Origin: Bdellovibrionales bacterium | GTDB taxonomy: Bacteria; Bdellovibrionota; JAFGOL01 | Assembly (NCBI GenBank): GCA_022710165.1 | Contig: JAKLHL010000042.1 | Coordinates: 1 to 10,765 of the forward strand | DNA length: 10,765 nt | Reading direction: 5' to 3' | In this document: piece after piece, positions 1 to 6,919 of the stretch | Layout of the letters: each line of letters opens with the position of its first letter | How positions within the stretch are numbered: position 1 is the first letter of the stretch | Made by a program: the position numbers and the translations under genes | The notes under the pieces: generated by a model | Told to the model about the DNA's origin: nothing | The model's input: the letters and a program-made list of their open reading frames with translations, nothing else | The model's database searches: none

Positions 1-274
1 GTATCATATCTACGAATTTTTTATGTGAAGCCACCCTGTCGTAAGTATCAAAAAGAGGGGAATCCTTTGTCCTGCGTCCAGATGGATGAACGCCTCCAAC
101 ACCGCCATTAATCATAAGGCCGCAGCCGCCCTTTGCTATCTCTAATTGAGGGATCGGTTTAGTGAAATCTATATCGCCTGATTCTGTTGCTTTCCACGAT
201 GCAGCGGCAGACATGAGTATCCTGTTCTCTAGGGTGATCCCTGCCATCTTTATAGGCGTGAACAGTATGCTCAT
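1..274 (-). CDS. Old Yellow Enzyme-type NADH:flavin oxidoreductase, N-terminal part
   Basis: This is a partial gene cut by the left edge; about 91 N-terminal residues are visible. Starting from the ATG at 274-272 the protein opens with SILFTPIKMAGITLENRI, the typical first strand and FMN-proximal segment of the OYE/2,4-dienoyl-CoA reductase TIM-barrel family. It continues with GGCGLMINGGVGGVHPSGRR, which matches the family's segment around the second barrel strand (usually G-x-G-L-I-x-x-G). Family members bind FMN and use NAD(P)H to reduce activated C=C bonds in the cytoplasm; the substrate cannot be told here. A clear Shine-Dalgarno GGGAGG lies 5 bases upstream of the ATG, which fixes the start. 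The gene is divergent from the ankyrin gene at 414, with 139 bases between them. The family call is firm for the part seen; completeness is unknown. Confidence 0.85.
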   Translation of the reverse strand, partial: MSILFTPIKMAGITLENRILMSAAASWKATESGDIDFTKPIPQLEIAKGGCGLMINGGVGGVHPSGRRTKDSPLFDTYDRVASHKKFVDMI

Positions 275-413
275 TTAGCCTCCCAGATCTATTATATTTA
301 TTACCCTTATACGGACAAATAGTCCACAACCCCGTTGCCGAACACAAATAGCTGATTTGACTGCTATTATTTAATGCTAAGCACAAGGCCGCGATATTCC
401 GAAAAGATATAGT

Positions 414-2141
414 ATGAGAGCTTATATCTATACCTTGCTTATTTCAGTTCTTTTATCATTCAACTCTTATTCTCAGACAAGGCATGATCTTTTCACAGAA
501 CAAGAACTTCAGGAACTTAAAAATGTCGGCATCAATATATCGACCGCCAAAGAATACAGAAAGATAAACAGCACTTTCCCTCTCGAACTTATAAAGATCT
601 ATATATTGAACCAAGAGGATAAAAGATCTTACTTCTACATAGAACCAAAGTATGCCGTGTTGTCAGAGACTCTATTCAAGAGAAAGAAAGCTAATATTTA
701 CGATGTCAAGCAGGCTAAATGGCAAATAGAAGGATACGTAAAAAAACAGGGTATCTCTACAGGAGAACGCGAAAAAATATTAAATGATTTCTTCAGCTCT
801 GAATATCCAAAGGACCTAAATGTAATGAGCACTGCATTTTTTGCAGCTAAAGGTATTTCGCCGTCCACCGTCCGATCTTACCCTGAATCTTTGAGCGTAT
901 TAGAGATATACGCCCTGGAAAAGCTTGGATTAAAAAGCGACTACTACAAGATCAAGCTGGAAACACCAAAGTCGCCTATAAGTATCCGACACTATAAACA
1001 GATCCACCGTGCCTTCACGGCAAAAGACAGACTTGCTCTTTTTGCGACCGGCTCATACCAGTACAATATGTTAAAGTTGCTGGCAGCCAATAAAGAGAAA
1101 CAGATATTTGATGAGGGCGGCAGGACAATAGTTGATAAAAATAAAGATGAAGTGATCTCAATAATAGACGACAAAACACCTTTAATAAATTTTATTGATA
1201 AAGCCGGTTTTGATATACCCAAGGTCTCTGATAGTCCTAATGATAAACAAAAAGGTCTCATCTACCTGGAAGGCGCTGCTCCTGTTTACTACATCATAAA
1301 CAAAGAAAAGACCTACGTTTTCAAAGCTGATGATTTTGACCAAAAAGTTTACAGTTCAATACTAGAAGCAGCGGTAAGTTACGACGAGTTCTCAAACAGC
1401 GGCGGAATGGGCCTGTTCCTTAATTCTTTTTACGTACTCGGGTACAGAGAGATCAGCACTCTTAACAACATAATAGAAAAGGCTGCTTCTTATAATTTCT
1501 CTGACTGTGCTTTGATATTTGGTGCTGCGCATGATTTTAAGAAATACCAGACCAGCTTATTGAAGGTCCAGGAAATAGAGCCTGGAGATGAACAAAAAAC
1601 TGAAGAGGAACACGGTGGATTTGGATCCAACATCTTTAACAGCACAAAAGAACAAAAGGACTTCTTGTTAAAACTTTTTTCTGAAGAAAAAGCAGATGAC
1701 AAAAACAGCAAAGCTGAACAGAACAAAGATCTTTACGAAGCCATAATTCAAGCAGTCTACCACGGAGACAAAAAAAGGGTTAAAAAGCTGACGGCAGAAA
1801 TAGGAAGTCTAAAAGATGTTAAAAGTGAAGACGGGTTGACCCCATTGATGTTCGCGGTAGGTAATTGCCCTACAGACTTTGATCTTGTTAAGTTCCTTAT
1901 AGACAACGGAAGCGATGTAAACGCTGTTGATAACAAAGGTCAGAGCGTTTTAATGTATACTGAAAAGAGCTGTTCGGGGGGAAATCGTCTTGAGATAGTC
2001 AAATTCCTCATAGAAGAAAAGAACGTCTACATAAAAGACATGGACGAACTGATAGATTTCTTTAAAAAAGAGTCTTCTGCCTGGGACAAAAAAGACATCA
2101 TCAAATATCTTAAGTCCAGGTCTAAAGCATCATCCCGCTAA
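414..2141 (+). CDS. exported ankyrin-repeat protein of unknown function
   Basis: The 575-residue product starts with a Sec signal peptide (hydrophobic residues 5-16, probable cleavage near residue 20, SYS-Q), so it is likely periplasmic or secreted. The C-terminal part, about residues 439-570, contains ankyrin-type helix-loop-helix units: DGLTPLMFAV from residue 473, followed by DLVKFLIDNGSDVNAVDNKG and then a second VLMY...LEIVKFLIEE unit. Ankyrin repeats bind protein partners. The middle of the protein (about 175-430) matches no family I recognise. Two N-terminal segments (about 32-63 and 138-173) look related to each other, sharing G-I-x-x-S-T-x-x-x-Y and a following L-E-x-x-x-Y, so an old internal duplication is likely. 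The Shine-Dalgarno is weak (AAAAGA). The 3' end overlaps the convergent hydrolase gene by 20 bases. The CDS is certain; the role is unknown. Confidence 0.85.
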   Translation: MRAYIYTLLISVLLSFNSYSQTRHDLFTEQELQELKNVGINISTAKEYRKINSTFPLELIKIYILNQEDKRSYFYIEPKYAVLSETLFKRKKANIYDVKQAKWQIEGYVKKQGISTGEREKILNDFFSSEYPKDLNVMSTAFFAAKGISPSTVRSYPESLSVLEIYALEKLGLKSDYYKIKLETPKSPISIRHYKQIHRAFTAKDRLALFATGSYQYNMLKLLAANKEKQIFDEGGRTIVDKNKDEVISIIDDKTPLINFIDKAGFDIPKVSDSPNDKQKGLIYLEGAAPVYYIINKEKTYVFKADDFDQKVYSSILEAAVSYDEFSNSGGMGLFLNSFYVLGYREISTLNNIIEKAASYNFSDCALIFGAAHDFKKYQTSLLKVQEIEPGDEQKTEEEHGGFGSNIFNSTKEQKDFLLKLFSEEKADDKNSKAEQNKDLYEAIIQAVYHGDKKRVKKLTAEIGSLKDVKSEDGLTPLMFAVGNCPTDFDLVKFLIDNGSDVNAVDNKGQSVLMYTEKSCSGGNRLEIVKFLIEEKNVYIKDMDELIDFFKKESSAWDKKDIIKYLKSRSKASSR

Positions 2142-3150
2142 CATCAAAAGACTTGGGTGCACCCTCTTCTATTGATACTTTTTTCGGCGTTGCCCCTGCG
2201 TTAAGGTCCAGCTTTTTCATATCTATGGATTTCATGGTCTGGTTGTTATAGCTTCTATAATACAGGACCTTGTTAGTAAGGTCTTTTACCACCACCCACT
2301 GGGCATAGCCGTACAAATGGAAAGGCTCTTTTATAGCACCCAGAGGCATATCTATTGAATTTATGATGTGAGATGCAAGATTAACAGCCTCGTCTGAATT
2401 CTTTACAGGAAGCGCAGAGCTAACTGCCCACGCAAGCCTTATAAACCTGGACGGAGAGGTCCAGTCCCCTGGTAGGCCTAAAAGTCCATTACCTACACTT
2501 AATGAATTTACCTTTAGCCCGTTCATCATCAGTACTTTTTTATCATTAGGGTCCAGGTTCATATAGTTGCTAAGATTGGTAAGATGCCAGTCAAACTCCG
2601 GCCTGTTGGTCATAACACCGAGGGGATTATCATAGAGCTTTACGTCCCCATCAACGAACTCAACTACCAGATTGTTCTTATTGGCATCATGTACTGCAAG
2701 GTGAAAACCCAGCGCACCGCCTAACTCCAATATTGGTTTTAAAGTCACTCTTATGTTGGAGAATTCCTTTTTAACTTCTTCTACACTGCTAAAGCTCCCC
2801 AATATGTAAGAGGCAAGTTCTGTTATAGGAATAGACCTTTTACCCTGAACAGGCTCTTGATATTTTGCATCGGTGAACATCAGTCCTTCAACAGAAAGAC
2901 CTTTCTCGTTCATCCCGTCACAGATCAGATCAGACTTCCCAACAGCATCTATTCCAAGATAAGCATACTTGTTCTGTGAACTTCTTGGCACAGACCATAT
3001 CTTTGATCTAAGATTGACGGGGAATTCCATAGTCCTGCCTATCACAACAGAGCCATCCTTTGCCTTTATCTGGAAATCTGAACAAGCAATAGCCTCGTTA
3101 GCAAAGAACAATAACACAGCAGAATACACCACGGCATTTAGCGCTTTCAT
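2122..3150 (-). CDS. choloylglycine hydrolase / penicillin V acylase family protein (secreted linear-amide C-N hydrolase)
   Basis: This 342-residue protein is an Ntn-hydrolase of the bile-salt hydrolase/penicillin acylase family, which cleaves linear amide bonds (conjugated bile salts, penicillin V, or N-acyl homoserine lactones in Gram-negative relatives). A signal peptide (1-22) ends in AIA, directly before Cys23, so signal cleavage would expose the N-terminal Cys nucleophile. The next segment, SDFQIKAKDGSVVIGRTMEF, is characteristic; Arg39 lies 16 residues after the Cys as in the family, and Glu42 occupies the spot where many members have Asp. The conserved MTNRPEFDWHLTNL (from Met180) and PSRFIRLAW (Arg235) supply the later active-site residues. 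It lies 31 bases downstream of the SWIB gene on the same strand with its own GAGGG-type ribosome site, so co-transcription is likely. True bile-salt activity cannot be inferred; an acyl-amide or quorum-signal substrate is as likely. Confidence 0.9.
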   Translation of the reverse strand: MKALNAVVYSAVLLFFANEAIACSDFQIKAKDGSVVIGRTMEFPVNLRSKIWSVPRSSQNKYAYLGIDAVGKSDLICDGMNEKGLSVEGLMFTDAKYQEPVQGKRSIPITELASYILGSFSSVEEVKKEFSNIRVTLKPILELGGALGFHLAVHDANKNNLVVEFVDGDVKLYDNPLGVMTNRPEFDWHLTNLSNYMNLDPNDKKVLMMNGLKVNSLSVGNGLLGLPGDWTSPSRFIRLAWAVSSALPVKNSDEAVNLASHIINSIDMPLGAIKEPFHLYGYAQWVVVKDLTNKVLYYRSYNNQTMKSIDMKKLDLNAGATPKKVSIEEGAPKSFDVSGMML

Positions 3151-3181
3151 TTACTCACCCTCTTAATTTAGTACAATAAAA

Positions 3182-3445
3182 TTACTTAGTAATATGGTTA
3201 GAGATACAACCAGCTAGCTTCATCATGTTCAGCTTATTAGTTCCGAACAATGGCCTTAGCTTTTCGTCAGCAAGTATGGTCCTCTTGTCCTTTGCATCCT
3301 GAAGATTCTCTGCCTTTATGTAGTCCCAAAGTTTTTTCACGATCTCGGTCCTTGGCATAGCCTTAGTTCCAACGATAGCTCCCAAAACCTTATCTGGCTG
3401 TACTGGTGCGCTCAATCCTTTACCTGTCTTTTTAGTTGTTGCCAT
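3182..3445 (-). CDS. SWIB/MDM2-domain protein
   Basis: The product is 87 residues and is almost entirely one SWIB domain, residues about 12-86: LSAPVQPDKVLGAIVG, then MPRTEIVKKLWDYIKAENLQ, then ILADEKLRPLFGTNKLNMMKLAGCISNHI. The pattern R-x-E-(I/V)-x-K-x-(L/I)-W-x-Y-I-K-x-x-x-L-Q-D with a final L-x-x-L-F-G is diagnostic. Eukaryotic SWIB domains sit in chromatin-remodelling complexes. Stand-alone bacterial versions occur in chlamydiae and some other lineages, and their role is not settled, though a nucleoid or topoisomerase-related function has been suggested. The basic N-terminus MATTKKTGKG resembles the start of the lysine-rich protein at 6662. Upstream is AAGGGGGTAAGGAAC, offering GGGGG or AAGGA as the ribosome site. 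It is divergent from the HD gene, and the acylase gene follows 31 bases downstream. Confidence 0.92.
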   Translation of the reverse strand: MATTKKTGKGLSAPVQPDKVLGAIVGTKAMPRTEIVKKLWDYIKAENLQDAKDKRTILADEKLRPLFGTNKLNMMKLAGCISNHITK

Positions 3446-3516
3446 GTTCCTTACCCCCTTGGTATTAAATTAAGTTAGGACTTTACCTCTTTTTTTTAGG
3501 AAGTACAATAAGCCTC

Positions 3517-4056
3517 ATGATAAACCTATTAAAAACCCATTTAAAGACAGAAACCCTTGTAAAACACTCACTTGCAAGCCAGGCCGTACTAAGGGCTCTT
3601 GCAAAAAGACTGGGTCAGGATGAAGAACTTTGGGGAACTGCAGGTCTTTTGCATGATCTTGATTCAGATATAGTGAACGGCGACCCAAAAACTCACGGGC
3701 TTGAAACAGCAAAAATTTTGCGCGAGAACGGGATAAAAGAAGAAATAATAGAGGCCATAGTGCTTCACAACGAGGAGGCTACTCAAGACCCAAGAACAAA
3801 ACTTCTTCACCACGCCCTTTCTGCAGGCGAAACTATCACAGGATTAATTACGGCGGTGGCACTCGTATACCCCGACAAAAAACTATCCAGCGTTAAGGTA
3901 AAGTCGATAACTAAAAGGATGAAAGAAAGGTCCTTTGCCGCCTCTGTAAGCAGAGAGGCTATAATGGAATGTGAAAAACTGGGCCTTACCCTTGACGAAT
4001 TCGCAGAGATCGCCCTCAAAGCCATGCAGGAAATAAGCTCAGAGCTTGGGCTCTAA
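3517..4056 (+). CDS. HD-domain (HDIG-type) metal-dependent phosphohydrolase
   Basis: This 179-residue cytoplasmic protein is a small HD-superfamily hydrolase. Visible ligands are His17, the paired His46-Asp47 in GLLHDLDSD, His60 and His84. The following helix, LHHALSAGETITGLITAVALV, aligns with the segment that normally carries the last metal-binding Asp before the (E)LTGLI motif. Here the aligned residue appears to be Glu105, a conservative change. The C-terminal part, SVKVKSITKRMKERSFAASVSRE followed by CEKLGLTLDEFAEIALKAMQ, is typical of the free-standing HDIG proteins of this length. Members hydrolyse phosphate esters or nucleotides, but the substrate of this subgroup is unknown. TTTAGGAAG about 14 bases upstream supplies a loose ribosome site. 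The gene is divergent from the SWIB gene across 71 bases. Confidence 0.88.
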   Translation: MINLLKTHLKTETLVKHSLASQAVLRALAKRLGQDEELWGTAGLLHDLDSDIVNGDPKTHGLETAKILRENGIKEEIIEAIVLHNEEATQDPRTKLLHHALSAGETITGLITAVALVYPDKKLSSVKVKSITKRMKERSFAASVSREAIMECEKLGLTLDEFAEIALKAMQEISSELGL

Positions 4057-4143
4057 AGGGTTCCAAGGCACAGGGATAGTTGCTTTTAAAAACTGGATAT
4101 GCTATTCAGGTCTCTGTAAAACAATAAACACAGGAGATATAAA

Positions 4144-4698
4144 ATGATCAAGACATTTGCTGTCATGTTTTCTTTTATCTTTTGCACAAGCCTTATGGCA
4201 TACACCTTTGATAAAGAGTACGATTATGAGTACTCATACAAATACAGAGTGGCCTTTCCTAACTCCCCAGAGACGACCATTACCTGCGGATATGGCAAAC
4301 TGAACACCAAGGTTGATTATGACTCAAGCCTTTACGCTAATCTTGAAAAAGCCAATGAAGAGATAAATACGATGTACGACGATCTGCTGAACGGCAGCCT
4401 TGAGCCAAGCTGCGAATACGGGATAAAACATGACGACAACAAAGACTACAAAGGGGCATACGTATACAGGATAGACTTTTTCTTGAGTAAATATGCTTCG
4501 TTCGGACCGGACGCAAATTTTGTCGAATTCAAGGGTTATGTAACAGACCTTGGGACCGAGCAGATGACACCATACTCAATAAATGAAAAGAAGCTGCACA
4601 TCCCTGTTGATCTAGTGATAATAAGACAAAAACCTCCTGTTAAGCAGTCCTCTATTGCCGTAAAAGCATACAACGGAGAAGAGTACGAAAGACCGTAG
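4144..4698 (+). CDS. small secreted protein of unknown function
   Basis: The 184-residue product has a signal peptide (MIKTFAVMFSFIFCTSLMA, probable cleavage after Ala19), leaving a mature protein of about 165 residues that should be periplasmic or secreted. The mature start is very rich in Tyr and Asp/Glu (DKEYDYEYSYKYR). Two cysteines, Cys48 and Cys90, each sit in a C-x-Y-G context and could form a disulfide; they are the only cysteines after the signal. I recognise no family. The predicted structure is mixed, with beta-rich stretches (YVYRIDFFL, FVEFKGYVTDL, HIPVDLVII). A strong ribosome site, CAGGAGAT, lies 5-12 bases before the ATG. The gene follows the HD gene by 87 bases and precedes glmS by 45; whether they share a transcript is unclear. 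Confidence 0.8.
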   Translation: MIKTFAVMFSFIFCTSLMAYTFDKEYDYEYSYKYRVAFPNSPETTITCGYGKLNTKVDYDSSLYANLEKANEEINTMYDDLLNGSLEPSCEYGIKHDDNKDYKGAYVYRIDFFLSKYASFGPDANFVEFKGYVTDLGTEQMTPYSINEKKLHIPVDLVIIRQKPPVKQSSIAVKAYNGEEYERP

Positions 4699-4729
4699 GT
4701 TTAAATACTAAACCATGCTTTTGGACTAT

Positions 4730-4735
4730 TATAAT
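4730..4735 (+). promoter_or_regulatory. candidate sigma-70 -10 box of glmS
   Basis: A perfect TATAAT lies only 8 bases before the glmS ATG. No convincing -35 hexamer is present at the right distance. No Shine-Dalgarno is visible in the 20 bases before the ATG. Transcription starting 6-8 bases after this box would give an essentially leaderless glmS message. This is inference from sequence only; an AT-rich chance match is possible. Confidence 0.4.
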
Positions 4736-4743
4736 AAAACATT

Positions 4744-6579
4744 ATGTGTGGAATAGTTGGAGCGATAGGCAGAAAAGACACTAACGTCCTTAACTACATT
4801 GTTACCGGGCTTAAAAGGCTTGAGTATAGGGGTTATGATTCTTCCGGTATATGCATCTTGAACGAAGGGACCTTTAACAAAGTAAGGGCTGTCGGCAAGA
4901 TAAAAGAATTAGAGGCAAAGCTTGAGTCTATCAAACTTGTTTCACATATCGGCATAGGCCACACACGCTGGGCGACCCACGGCAAGGTCTCAGAAAAGAA
5001 CGCACACCCTCACATAGCGGGCAGTGTAGCGCTGGTACATAACGGCATAATAGAGAACTACGCCGAACTAAAAGAAGCTCTGATAAAAAAAGACCGAAGC
5101 TTCAAATCCGAGACCGATACGGAGATAATCGCACACCTTATCGACGAGTCTTACACAAGGACCAAGGACCCTCTTGCTGCGATAAAAAGCACCATCAAAC
5201 AACTGAAGGGGATGTTCTCTCTTGGCATAATGTTCAAAGAGGACTGCAATTCCTTTTTTGCCGTAAAATGCGGGACCCCTTTGGTCGTAGGAAGGGATAA
5301 AGACTCTTCATACATAGCTTCTGACGTATATCCTCTAGTGGAATATGCAGATGAATATGCTTTCTTGGAGGATCATGAAATAGCCAAGATAAGTCCGGAC
5401 CATATAACTGTATTCAACATCGAAGGTAAAGAACTGGAAAAGAAGTTCCAGCATCTGGAAATAAAAAGCGAGGACCTTTCCAAGGGCGGTTACAGATATT
5501 ACATGGAGAAAGAGATCCATGAACAGCCTCAAGTAATGGTCGATACTCTTCAGGACAGGATATCAGCATCAAGGGACAAGGTACTGCTTGAAGACCTGCC
5601 TTTAACAGATGAAGACCTCTGCCGTTTTAAGAGGGTATATATAGTGGCTTGCGGAACAGCATGGCACGCAGGAATGCTCGGCAAATACTTCATAGAAAAG
5701 TATGCAAGGGTACCCGTTGAAGTGGATGTGGCCTCTGAATTCAGGTACAGGGACCCTATATTGTCCAATGATGTGCTAACTATACTTATATCCCAGTCCG
5801 GGGAAACAGCAGATACTCTTGCTGCTGGACGCCAAGCAAAAAAAAGCGGCTCTTTCGTTATAGCGATATGTAATAAACCCAACAGCACAATGAACAGGGA
5901 ATCTGATTTCACCATATTCACTCAGGCTGGATCAGAGATAGGGGTCGCAGCCACAAAAAGCTTTACGTCCCAGGCAAGCACCATGCTTCTTCTGTCACTA
6001 TATATGGGCAAGGCCCTTAAGACTATCAGCGACGATGAAATAAAACCAATACTTAATGATATGGTAAAGATACCATTCCAGATGGAGCAGGTATTAAAGC
6101 ACTCCGAGATAGTAAGCAACGTAGCCTCCATGTACTCAAAGCATAAGACCTTCCTATTCATAGGCAGGGGGGTACACTTCCCAATAGCACTAGAGGGTGC
6201 TCTAAAATTAAAAGAAATAACCTATCTTCATGCAGAGGGATATGCAGCAGGTGAATTAAAACATGGACCTATAGCCTTGGTTGACAATGAACTTGTCCTT
6301 GTAGCCATCTGTCCAAAGGATGAGCTTTATGAAAAGACAATCAGTAACATCGAAGAGGTCAGGGCAAGGGGCGGTGATGTAATATCTATCGGAAGCGAAG
6401 GTGATGAAAGACTAAAAGCCATGTCCAACATCTTCATACCAATGCCTCTTGTTTCAAAGGACTTAATGCCTCTTCTTGAAGTTATCCCGGTACAGCTCCT
6501 GGCACTTAGCGTCGCCATACAAAAAGGAGCCGATGTGGACAAGCCAAGGAACCTTGCAAAAAGCGTTACAGTAGAATGA
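4744..6579 (+). CDS. glmS: glutamine--fructose-6-phosphate aminotransferase (isomerizing)
   Basis: This cytoplasmic enzyme makes glucosamine-6-phosphate from fructose-6-phosphate and glutamine, the first committed step towards UDP-GlcNAc for peptidoglycan and LPS. The 611 residues are close to the usual 609. The start MCGIVGAIG places the catalytic Cys2 at the mature N-terminus. The glutaminase domain (about 2-225) shows RWATHGKVSEKNAHPH, HNGIIENY and SETDTE. Two SIS sugar-isomerase domains follow: the first from about 298 (VACGTAWHAG, SQSGETADTL), the second from about 470 (IGRGVHFPIALEGALKLKEI, then HAEGYAAGELKHGPIALV). The C-terminus PRNLAKSVTVE is canonical and carries the ring-opening Lys606. 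The 45-base upstream gap is too short for a glmS ribozyme, and no Shine-Dalgarno is seen. The gene appears intact. Confidence 0.98.
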   Translation: MCGIVGAIGRKDTNVLNYIVTGLKRLEYRGYDSSGICILNEGTFNKVRAVGKIKELEAKLESIKLVSHIGIGHTRWATHGKVSEKNAHPHIAGSVALVHNGIIENYAELKEALIKKDRSFKSETDTEIIAHLIDESYTRTKDPLAAIKSTIKQLKGMFSLGIMFKEDCNSFFAVKCGTPLVVGRDKDSSYIASDVYPLVEYADEYAFLEDHEIAKISPDHITVFNIEGKELEKKFQHLEIKSEDLSKGGYRYYMEKEIHEQPQVMVDTLQDRISASRDKVLLEDLPLTDEDLCRFKRVYIVACGTAWHAGMLGKYFIEKYARVPVEVDVASEFRYRDPILSNDVLTILISQSGETADTLAAGRQAKKSGSFVIAICNKPNSTMNRESDFTIFTQAGSEIGVAATKSFTSQASTMLLLSLYMGKALKTISDDEIKPILNDMVKIPFQMEQVLKHSEIVSNVASMYSKHKTFLFIGRGVHFPIALEGALKLKEITYLHAEGYAAGELKHGPIALVDNELVLVAICPKDELYEKTISNIEEVRARGGDVISIGSEGDERLKAMSNIFIPMPLVSKDLMPLLEVIPVQLLALSVAIQKGADVDKPRNLAKSVTVE

Positions 6580-6595
6580 TAATTAAAGCAAAATG

Positions 6596-6624
6596 CTGGC
6601 ATTTAATAATTTCTTGTATACAAT
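6596..6624 (+). promoter_or_regulatory. candidate sigma-70 promoter for the lysine-rich protein
   Basis: CTGGCA (6596-6601, 4 of 6 to consensus) and TACAAT (6619-6624, 5 of 6) are separated by 17 bases, upstream of the gene at 6662. The -10 lies inside a perfect 10-base palindrome, TTGTATACAA (6615-6624), which could also be a repressor site. It would give a leader of about 30 bases containing the AGGGGG ribosome site at 6647-6652. Predicted by eye only. Confidence 0.45.
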
Positions 6625-6661
6625 ATTAATAGTTACGAATCATTCTAGGGGGAAAATTTAA

Positions 6662-6790
6662 ATGGCAACAAAAAAGAAAAAAGCTGTAAAGAAAGTAGTT
6701 AAGAAAGTTGCGAAGAAGAAAACAGCGAAGAAAGCAGTTAAGAAAACAACAAAGAAGAAAGCAAAAAAAGGTAAATGCTGCTGCTGCTAA
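6662..6790 (+). CDS. very small lysine-rich histone-H1-like basic protein with Cys4 tail
   Basis: This 42-residue peptide opens MATKKKKAVKKVVKKVAKKK and continues as runs of Lys with Ala, Val and Thr, then ends GKCCCC and stop. More than half of the residues are lysine and there is no acidic residue. This is the composition of bacterial histone-H1-like (Hc1/Hc2-type) DNA-binding tails, so nonspecific DNA or RNA binding is inferred. The gene is real rather than chance: it has a promoter-like element, an AGGGGG ribosome site 9 bases before the ATG, and a strong terminator 28 bases after the stop. The tail is encoded by four successive TGC codons, which is odd for a cytoplasmic DNA-binding peptide and suggests metal binding or disulfide cross-linking. 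The Lys repeats favour slippage, so length may vary between strains. It shares the MAT(T)KK start with the SWIB protein. Confidence 0.8.
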   Translation: MATKKKKAVKKVVKKVAKKKTAKKAVKKTTKKKAKKGKCCCC

Positions 6791-6810
6791 TCGCTTCTGA
6801 CGATCAAAAC

Positions 6811-6848
6811 AAAAAAGAGGGTTAAGCCTGGTGCTTAACCCTTTTTTT
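6811..6848. terminator. bidirectional intrinsic terminator
   Basis: A perfect 9-bp stem GGGTTAAGC/GCTTAACCC (6819-6827 with 6833-6841) encloses a 5-base loop. It is followed by T7 on the plus strand and preceded by AAAAAAGA, which gives TCTTTTTT on the minus strand. It therefore ends the lysine-rich gene (+) and can also end the convergent lipoprotein gene (-). Confidence 0.92.
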
Positions 6849-6919
6849 ATCTGTATATACCTTTGCAAGAAAACTTCTGCCAGCTGCGGCTACGCCTGCG
6901 ACTAGATTAAGCCGGTCTT

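Noticed and set aside
159..386. A 75-codon open frame on the minus strand
   Set aside because: It runs in a different frame through the OYE gene start and has no family resemblance; the OYE frame from 274 has a Shine-Dalgarno and clear homology.
4699..4743. glmS ribozyme or riboswitch upstream of glmS
   Set aside because: The gap is only 45 bases, too short for the ribozyme core, and contains no matching structure.
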